From assembly GCA_040381075.1 (NCBI GenBank), contig JBEIHX010000048.1:1-19615 (forward strand): DNA of 19,615 bases, written 5' to 3'. Made by a program: the position numbers and the translations under genes. This document shows, one piece after another, positions 14,442-19,615 of this stretch; position 1 is the stretch's first letter; each line of letters opens with the position of its first letter. The stretch is from JBEIHX01 sp040381075 (GTDB taxonomy: Bacteria; Pseudomonadota; Alphaproteobacteria; Caulobacterales; Aquidulcibacteraceae). The notes below the pieces were generated by a model, which had not been told where the DNA came from, made no database searches, and saw only the letters and a list, made by a program, of their open reading frames with translations.

Positions 14442-15875
14442 ATGCGACCCGTCGCGTCCCTCTCATGCGCCGTCCTGCTCTTGTTCGCACACCCCGCGCA
14501 CGCCCAACCGGCCGAGCGGGGATTGGCCGCGCAGCTCAGCGAAATCACAGCCGATGCCGCGTACGACACGCTCTCGCCGGAGGTGCGGCGGCGCCTCGAC
14601 GTAACCGTTGCAGACAATTTGGCCGTGCTCGCCAGCGCGACGCGCACGCACTGCGACGCGGCGTTCATCGCCCATCTTGCGGCGAAGGGCGGCGCGCGCG
14701 AGGCGTTGGTGCCTGGGTGCAATACTTGGCTGCCGGTGGAAGACGCAGCGGCTGCGATCTCTTATCTCATCCACGCCGAAGAAATCGACGACAGCGACTT
14801 TCGCGCAGAGCTGCGCGCTTCAGCGCCTGTATTCGCGGCCGCCTTTGCAACGGCGCAGGCTGAAAAGGCGGATGGCGCGCAGTTTTTGACCGCCCTTGCG
14901 GTTGGATATTCTGTCCAGGGGGCGCTGGCGAAGCCCTTTGGTCCCCTGCAGCCGCGCGCGATGACGTCTGGCGTCTGGGGGCCGATCGGCGCAGCGGCGG
15001 CGGCCTCCTCCATGCGCGGCCTCAGCGCTGAGCAAACCGGCGCGGCGCTCGCGTTGGCGGCGAGCGCGGCGGCAGGGCCATTCCAGTATTTCTACGATCA
15101 GACAGAAGAAAAGCGCGTCATCATTGCGCGGGCCGCGCGCGCAGGCGCTGAGGCGGCGGCCCTGGCGCGGCGGGGCGAGACGGCCGCGCCCCGCATTCTG
15201 GAAGGCAGAGCGGGCTTGTTTGCGTGCATCGACGCGACGCGCACCATCGATTCTGCAGCCGTCATTGCCGATGCCGCCCGGCTCGATGGTCCCTTGTATC
15301 TCTACCCGAAGTTCTTTGCCGCGTCGTCATCGATCATCCCTTTTCTCGAGGGCCTCGAGCCGCTGTGGCGGACGCGTCGTTTCAAACCGGAGGATGTTGA
15401 GCAGGTCGTGCTTCACGCCGAGCCGGCTTGGGGGAGCATCCTGTCTGAAAAGATAGAGACCTTCAAGGCGCCGACCACCAGCATCGGGGCGAAGATCAAC
15501 TTCTCCTATGTGGTGGCGCTGTATATGGCGCGCGGTCAGGCGATGCCGGGAGACTATACGCCGACGGCTTTGCAGGATCCGGCGATCCTGACGCTTGCGC
15601 GGCGTATCCGGTTTGAAAGCCTCCCCGTTGGCGCTGGGAGCCATATGACGCTGCGCCTGCGCACCGGAGAGACGCTGCGCGTGGACCCGCAGCGCGTCAG
15701 CCCAACGGCGCCGGCGCCGGAGGCCTTTGCGCTGCGCCAGTCGAAGTTCGCCGCGTTGACATCGCGATTGCCTGCAGATGCCCGCGACGCTCTATGGCGG
15801 CTCGCCATGACGGCCCACGGGGAGGGGGACGCACGCCGCTGGGCAAGGCAGGTTGCGCGGGTCATGGCGCGATGA
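14442..15875 (+). CDS. MmgE/PrpD-family protein with a signal peptide
   Basis: I choose ATG 14442 (477 residues), four nt after the preceding stop codon. GGAG lies 12 nt upstream, and this start begins directly with a signal peptide (MRPVASLSCAVLLLFAHPAHAQ). An earlier frame start at 14415 overlaps the hydrolase. The rest has the MmgE/PrpD layout: a helical first half with the family-typical GCNTWLPVEDAAAAISYLIHAEE, ALAVGYSVQGALA, RAMTSGVWGPIGAAAAASSMRGLS and QTGAALALAASAAAG; then a small alpha/beta lid domain (about 310-405) with FKPEDVEQVVLHAEP and SIGAKINFSYVVALYMARG. Characterised relatives are 2-methylcitrate dehydratase, cis-aconitate decarboxylase and iminodisuccinate epimerase, all cytoplasmic. 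An exported member is unusual and suggests dehydration, decarboxylation or isomerisation of a periplasmic acid. It overlaps the next gene by ATGA. Confidence 0.88.
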   Translation: MRPVASLSCAVLLLFAHPAHAQPAERGLAAQLSEITADAAYDTLSPEVRRRLDVTVADNLAVLASATRTHCDAAFIAHLAAKGGAREALVPGCNTWLPVEDAAAAISYLIHAEEIDDSDFRAELRASAPVFAAAFATAQAEKADGAQFLTALAVGYSVQGALAKPFGPLQPRAMTSGVWGPIGAAAAASSMRGLSAEQTGAALALAASAAAGPFQYFYDQTEEKRVIIARAARAGAEAAALARRGETAAPRILEGRAGLFACIDATRTIDSAAVIADAARLDGPLYLYPKFFAASSSIIPFLEGLEPLWRTRRFKPEDVEQVVLHAEPAWGSILSEKIETFKAPTTSIGAKINFSYVVALYMARGQAMPGDYTPTALQDPAILTLARRIRFESLPVGAGSHMTLRLRTGETLRVDPQRVSPTAPAPEAFALRQSKFAALTSRLPADARDALWRLAMTAHGEGDARRWARQVARVMAR

Positions 15876-17050
15876 TGCGGGCCGGGCTCCTGTGCGCTGT
15901 CGCAGCCGCCCTTTCAGGGCTTTGGTCTCCGGCCGCCGCGGCCTGTGGCTGGGTTTATCCGCGCGACCTCCCGCTTGTTGAAACCAACGTGCTGTACTGG
16001 CGATTGCCGCTTGCCGTGCCACCCGGGGGCGCGGTGGAGATCGCCGGCCGGTTTGCCTATGCCAGACAGATGAGCTTCAATATCCACAGCGGCGTGGATT
16101 CCCGATTGCTCGGCGGGCTCTCGGATGTCGAATTGACGCCCATCAAAGGACATTCAAACCCTTTTGTGGAAGGCGCGCGCCGTCGCGCAGGGGCGCGAAC
16201 CTATCGCGTCGTCATTGCGGGCGAACGGTTGACGCGCGCCGATCAGGCTGGAAGCGCGCGCGCTGGCGACACCGGCGCCATGCCGCTGCGGATCCTCTAC
16301 CGCATCTATCTTCCGGATCGAGACAAACCGGGCGGGGGCGTCGACCTGCCGACTGTCACGGTCCTCGACCGTGATGGGCGACGAACCGTCGTCGCCGGGC
16401 GCGGATGTCCGGACCCTGGCGGCGTCGACACAGCCCAGGCGCGCGGCCCGACGGCGATACCCCCTGGACCCAGTCGGCCCGCTATGCCCCTGGATTGGCG
16501 CAATGCCGTGGTGCGCGCCGACAGCGCGACTGGCGACGTTTTTGTCAACCGCGACAATTCCTATGCCTACGCGCTCACGGATATTCCTCCTGGCCAGGTT
16601 CTTGTTCTCTCCGGCCTGTCCCCGAGCTTCCCGCGCACACGCGACGGGGTGCGCCGTTTGGGCGGCGGGGATGTCCGGTATTGGTCGCTGTGCGCCTATC
16701 GCCACCCGTCCGACAGAAGCGCTTCATGCCTGGCGGACGAAGACATGGTGCGCAAGGATGACGCAACCTACGTCGTCGCCGTGGGCGCGCTGGCGGACCG
16801 GCCCGCCGACGCGGCGCATCGCTGCAGGGGGTCTTGGTTGGCCGCTCCAGGTCCTGGCGCAGGCGCCGTGTTTTTGCGTCATGTCGGCGCGCGCGCGGAT
16901 TTTGCCTTCACGCCGCAAAAAGGCGAGGCTGATGCGCCGTCCGCGACTGTCATGGGCCCATATCTGCCGGCCAGCCAGCAGATGCCCGCCGTCGACTATG
17001 AGAAACAGTATTGTCGGGTCGAAAGGCCGGCAGACCTGCCGAGGCGCTAA
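15872..17050 (+). CDS. Uncharacterised exported protein with two YWxL-type domains
   Basis: ATG 15872 overlaps the PrpD-like stop (ATGA). The 392-residue product starts with a signal peptide (residues 1-24, ending PAAAAC). I recognise the family pattern but know of no assigned function. The first half carries NVLYWRLPLAVPPGGAVEIAGRFAYARQMSFNIHS (as motifs YWRLP and ARQMSF, about 40-72) and a conserved turn SDVELTPIKGHSNPF. The second half (about 205-385) has NSYAYALTDIPPGQVLVLSG, VRYWSLCAY (268-276), a cysteine in SCLADEDM, and a C-terminal YEKQYC. The two halves look related (beta-strand, PGQ/PGG turn, then an aromatic YW or RYW motif), suggesting an internal duplication into two beta-sandwich-like domains. 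Cysteines at 274, 286, 318 and 381 could form disulfides, as expected in the periplasm. It may bind substrate rather than catalyse. Confidence 0.75.
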   Translation: MMRAGLLCAVAAALSGLWSPAAAACGWVYPRDLPLVETNVLYWRLPLAVPPGGAVEIAGRFAYARQMSFNIHSGVDSRLLGGLSDVELTPIKGHSNPFVEGARRRAGARTYRVVIAGERLTRADQAGSARAGDTGAMPLRILYRIYLPDRDKPGGGVDLPTVTVLDRDGRRTVVAGRGCPDPGGVDTAQARGPTAIPPGPSRPAMPLDWRNAVVRADSATGDVFVNRDNSYAYALTDIPPGQVLVLSGLSPSFPRTRDGVRRLGGGDVRYWSLCAYRHPSDRSASCLADEDMVRKDDATYVVAVGALADRPADAAHRCRGSWLAAPGPGAGAVFLRHVGARADFAFTPQKGEADAPSATVMGPYLPASQQMPAVDYEKQYCRVERPADLPRR

Positions 17051-17136
17051 GTCCTCCCTCTGGCGCGCCGCCGGCGCCCGCGCCCTGCTCACGACGCCAG
17101 GCCCGCCAGGCTCGACTGAAAGGATCGGAGAAAGCC

Positions 17137-18630
17137 ATGCGCTGTGATCAGGATCTTGCCGGGCGATCCGGCGCTGGCATGTCCCGGCGGGCGTTTTTTG
17201 CGGGCAGCGGCGCGCTCATGACAATGGGATGCGTCACGATGCCTACCGACGGGCGCAGTGGCGCCTGGGCCAACTCCATCGGCGCCTTTGAACACGGCGA
17301 CAGCGGGCGCAGTGGACTGTTCGATGGTTTCAATCCGTTCGCGTCTTCCAGCGCCTCGCAGGCGCGGGTTGAGAGGCTTGACGGCATGCCGGGCCTTTGG
17401 AACGTCGCGTTCACGCCGCGCAATCTGGGCTTCGCTCTGCATGGCGTCTTGGGCGTGGCGGACGGATCAAGCGGGCCGACCGTTAGCGTGATCGATGCGC
17501 TGACCATGCGTGAGCTTGGCCGCACCCCCCTGCCGATGCCGGACGGCGATCGAGGCTGGATCTATCCAGGCGGTGTCGCGGTTCATGCCAATGGCTTTGT
17601 CTACGCGGCCTACGCCACGCGCATCGCCAAGCTCGATCCCGTGTCGGGCGCGCTCCTGGCGGTGCGCGATCTGCCGCAACCGAATGGGCCTGACGGAACG
17701 GCCTACAACGGGTTTATCGCCCTTCCAGATGGCATGCTGCTCCTGAAGTCGCATCATCGCAAAATCGCCTGCCGGTCCCAGGGATACCGCGCCCTGGTGG
17801 AATGCGGCGTCGATGGCCTGCCGCCGTCCGCACTGGTGCTGCTCGATCCGTCCGATCTGCATGTCGTCTGGTCGGGCGTGGCGCCGGAGCTCATCGGGGG
17901 ACGGGTGTCGAGCGTTCGGTTTGGCGGCATCGACTACGTCTACCTGGCCGGCGCACGCGATGTTCATCGGATGGTCTATCGGGATCGACGCCTGTTTGCG
18001 GACCCGCAGTGGGGTCCCGTGCCCTATCGAGGAACCGACGGGCAGCCGGGAACCGCGGTTGTGCCTCTCGGGGCGCATGTGGTCGTGTTGAACAACGCCT
18101 TGCCAAGCCGTTCGCCGTTGTCGCTGACCACCATTTCCCAACGCAACTCGCGTGAAACCTTCTCCGTCGCGCCGTTCGCGGATCAGGGCGGGGCGTTCTC
18201 CTTCATGCCGTCGAAACCCAGCGTGGACGCAGTCAATCGGCGCATTTATGTCGGCGACGCGCACGGCGGCCTTGCCGGCCTGAGTCTCGACGCAGATGGC
18301 AGGGTTCGTCGCGACTGGGTGCGGGCGTATCGCACCGGCTCGTTCATCTCAATTCTTGGGCCGTCTCAGAGGCGGGTTCTGGCCGTCAGCGATATCGGTG
18401 CGCCAACCTATGATGACCTCGGCGTTCCCACGCACGCCGCCGAAACCTGTCGTTGGATCGACGCGGGCTCGGGCGAGACTCTGGCGGATATCCCAAATCT
18501 GCCGCGCAATTTCGGCCTCACGCTGACGCCAGGCCCTGCGTCGGCGCTCTACTATGCGACGCGCGCGCAGGGCCTTTTCAAGCTGACGCCGAAAGCTGCC
18601 CTCAAGAGCGCGCGCCCCGGTCCGACGTGA
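17137..18630 (+). CDS. Tat-exported beta-propeller lipoprotein
   Basis: ATG 17137 has a good ribosome binding site (CGGAGAAAG) and gives 497 residues. The N-terminus contains a textbook twin-arginine motif, SRRAFFAG (16-23), and a lipobox MTMGC (Cys32), so it should be exported folded and then lipid-anchored. The remainder consists of beta-strand-rich repeats of the YVTN/quinoprotein-propeller type: GPTVSVIDALTMRELGRTPLP, GGVAVHANGFVYAAYATRIAKLDPVSGALLA, SALVLLDPSDLHVVWSG, RRIYVGDAHGGLAGLSLDADGRV and SALYYATRAQGLFKLTP, about six or seven blades. Tat export suggests a bound cofactor or metal, or fast folding. Related folds include lactonases and PQQ-dependent dehydrogenases, but I see no decisive catalytic motif. 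It follows the YWSLC-motif gene by 86 nt and is the last gene of the plus-strand run. Confidence 0.8.
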   Translation: MRCDQDLAGRSGAGMSRRAFFAGSGALMTMGCVTMPTDGRSGAWANSIGAFEHGDSGRSGLFDGFNPFASSSASQARVERLDGMPGLWNVAFTPRNLGFALHGVLGVADGSSGPTVSVIDALTMRELGRTPLPMPDGDRGWIYPGGVAVHANGFVYAAYATRIAKLDPVSGALLAVRDLPQPNGPDGTAYNGFIALPDGMLLLKSHHRKIACRSQGYRALVECGVDGLPPSALVLLDPSDLHVVWSGVAPELIGGRVSSVRFGGIDYVYLAGARDVHRMVYRDRRLFADPQWGPVPYRGTDGQPGTAVVPLGAHVVVLNNALPSRSPLSLTTISQRNSRETFSVAPFADQGGAFSFMPSKPSVDAVNRRIYVGDAHGGLAGLSLDADGRVRRDWVRAYRTGSFISILGPSQRRVLAVSDIGAPTYDDLGVPTHAAETCRWIDAGSGETLADIPNLPRNFGLTLTPGPASALYYATRAQGLFKLTPKAALKSARPGPT

Positions 18631-18809
18631 TCCCCCAAATCTCGCCATGGGTCGCGAGCCAGGGGCTGTCCACAAACGGTTCCGCGCTCCCGCCGCGCCG
18701 GGGATGCGTCCACGCACGATCGGACCGGACCTGCGATTTGCGAGCGTCCGTGTTCGGCGCACTGGCGCAGATCCAGCGCATCGCGGGATTGGACTAAACA
18801 TCGGTTGGA

Positions 18810-19247
18810 TCAGGCGGCCTGCGCCAGGGCCGTGAAACCAATCGCCGTCCCATGCTCGGCCGCGAAAGTCAGGATGCGCTCGTCGTAAGTCACGAGCGGG
18901 CAGCCCAGCTCGATCGCGGTGGCGATAAGCAGCCTGTCGGCCGGGTCGCGCTGCGGCAGGCCGGTCAGCGGATCAGCGCGCATCGCTGCAGAAACGCCAA
19001 GCCCGACCGCCTCGATGCCCGGTCGGCGCGTGAACCGCGCGAGCCACGCGTCGGGCGGCAGGTCAAGTTCGATCCGCCCGACATCGGCGAGAAGCCCAAT
19101 CTCCCAGGCCGTGATCGCACTGACGCAAAGGGATTTTTGGGCCCGCCAATCCTCTTCAAGCATGACGCGCGTGGCCGGGCGCAGAGCTGGGTCGCCCGCA
19201 TCAAGCCAGAGCACAATGTGGGTATCGAGGAGAAGGCGCCTGATCAA
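18810..19247 (-). CDS. PIN-domain ribonuclease toxin, VapC type, second copy
   Basis: This 145-residue protein starts at TTG 19247, overlapping the antitoxin stop as TTGA. PIN-domain acidic residues are all present: Asp8 in LLLDTHIVLWL, Glu49 in ITAWEIGLL, Asp101 and Asp104 in QRDPADRLLIATA, and Asp122 in VTYDERIL. It should therefore be a functional Mg-dependent RNase. It belongs to the same broad VapC group as the toxin at 591 but is clearly a different protein, with low identity outside the motifs. Its antitoxin gene appears broken by a frameshift and an IS insertion. If so, the toxin is unexpressed, inactive, or neutralised by another antitoxin. Its promoter was presumably lost with the 5' end of the operon. 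Confidence 0.9.
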   Translation of the reverse strand: MIRRLLLDTHIVLWLDAGDPALRPATRVMLEEDWRAQKSLCVSAITAWEIGLLADVGRIELDLPPDAWLARFTRRPGIEAVGLGVSAAMRADPLTGLPQRDPADRLLIATAIELGCPLVTYDERILTFAAEHGTAIGFTALAQAA

Positions 19248-19436
19248 TGTTCGAGTTCACGCCCGGATTGCGCCTCCGGCTCGACATCCAGGCTGAGCGC
19301 GGTCAGGTCCACGTCGGGTGTGACGCGCACCGATCGGGATGAGCGCCGAACAGCGCGCCAGCGCGCGCGTCTGCCTCCAAGAGCGCCCTCATGCCCAGCG
19401 CGACAGCCTCGGTCGTGTCGCCGCGCGCGGGCTTTA
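19244..19436 (-). pseudogene. Broken VapB-type antitoxin (frameshift and IS truncation)
   Basis: Upstream of the toxin, the minus strand reads as a ribbon-helix-helix-antitoxin-like sequence in two frames. Codons from about 19435 to 19330 give GDTTEAVALGMRALLEADA and then GALFGAHPDR. The continuation VRVTPDVDLTALSLDVEPEA and the tail ending RELEH lies in the frame starting at 19330 and stops at TGA 19246-19244, overlapping the toxin start. One missing G in GATCGG(G)TGCGC at 19330-19332 would restore a single frame. The N-terminal strand that inserts into DNA is absent because the IS element begins at about 19437. Function is probably lost. A sequencing error could explain the frameshift but not the truncation. 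Confidence 0.65.
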
Positions 19437-19615
19437 GGTCATCCCCTCATAAACGGCCAGCTGGGATTCCCTTCGGTAGCGAACGCTGATTCATTGGCGG
19501 AGAAGGAGATCGCCGATGCCGCCAGTTCGCCGATATGAGATGTCAGATTTCGAATGGTCGATCATTCAGCCGCTGCTGCCGAACAAGCCCCGCGGCGTGC
19601 CGCGTGCCGATGACC
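19437..19615 (+). mobile_element. IS5-family insertion sequence, left end, continues past window
   Basis: The element is recognised from its transposase start (19516). Its left boundary is inferred at GGTCATCCCC (about 19437), after TTTA in the disrupted antitoxin. A short non-coding leader of about 80 nt with CGGCCAGCTGGGATTCCC precedes the transposase, as in IS427-group elements. The right end and terminal inverted repeat are outside the window, so the exact boundary is not proven. Confidence 0.75.
19516..19615 (+). CDS. IS5-family transposase, N-terminal fragment
   Basis: ATG 19516 is preceded by the strong ribosome binding site AAGGAGAT. The 33 visible codons read MPPVRRYEMSDFEWSIIQPL and then LPNKPRGVPRADD, the standard N-terminus (DUF4096-type) of IS5/IS427-group DDE transposases, which usually start RRYxLTDxEWxxIxPLLPxKPRGVPR. 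The catalytic DDE residues lie beyond the window. It is the enzyme that cuts and joins the IS ends, and the gene is cut only by the window edge. Confidence 0.9.
   Translation, partial: MPPVRRYEMSDFEWSIIQPLLPNKPRGVPRADD

Noticed and set aside
13526..14722. 398-codon open frame on the minus strand
   Set aside because: It is a shadow of the dienelactone-hydrolase-like gene and the start of the PrpD-like gene, both with clear motifs.
16541..16560. TTGTCAACCGCGACAA as another operator copy
   Set aside because: It lies within the coding sequence of the YWSLC-motif protein and its half-sites have the wrong spacing. It probably occurs by chance.
1..19615. CRISPR array or rRNA genes
   Set aside because: No regularly spaced repeats with unique spacers and no rRNA-like conserved strings were seen on either strand.

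Overview
The window looks like the chromosome of a high-GC alphaproteobacterium, with Caulobacterales/Hyphomonadales- or Sphingomonadales-like content. The grounds are strong GC bias, a large TonB-dependent receptor with an EIVVTARR-type TonB box, many exported hydrolases, and genes joined by ATGA/GTGA overlaps. The genus cannot be told from the sequence alone.

Layout. (1) 1-977: a gene-poor left edge, then a Phd/VapC-type toxin-antitoxin pair behind a 29-bp palindromic operator. (2) 978-1453: gene-free DNA with a tRNA T-arm-like string and AT-rich 12-bp direct repeats, which could be a relic of an integration site. (3) 1454-4021 (minus): a proline-rich lipoprotein that fuses a beta-propeller to a serine beta-lactamase-like hydrolase, followed by about 730 bp with no credible gene. 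(4) 4783-17050 and on to 18630: a compact degradation-type locus. It holds a DUF1254/DUF1214 protein (minus), a divergent pair on the plus strand (haloalkane-dehalogenase-like lipoprotein and M28-peptidase-like protein), a TonB receptor plus serine hydrolase operon on the minus strand, and a plus-strand run led by a GntR/FCD regulator: dienelactone-hydrolase-like protein, MmgE/PrpD protein, an uncharacterised exported protein and a Tat-exported beta-propeller lipoprotein. (5) 18810-19615: a second VapC toxin (minus) whose antitoxin seems destroyed by a frameshift and by insertion of an IS5-family element whose transposase runs off the right edge.

How the parts fit. Except for the regulator, every product of the central locus carries a recognisable Sec, Tat or lipoprotein export signal. 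These include enzyme families that are normally cytoplasmic (MmgE/PrpD, haloalkane dehalogenase). An exact 14-bp sequence containing the inverted repeat ATTGT-CA-ACAAT lies in both divergent intergenic regions (6174-6187 and 12311-12324). In the second it overlaps the -35 of a good promoter for the TonB operon. I infer one regulon, controlled by the GntR protein at 12496, for uptake through the outer membrane and stepwise periplasmic breakdown of an unidentified ester-, lactone- or amide-containing compound. No inner-membrane transporter is visible. The substrate and the assignment of the regulator are inferences; the export signals and the repeated operator are visible in the sequence.
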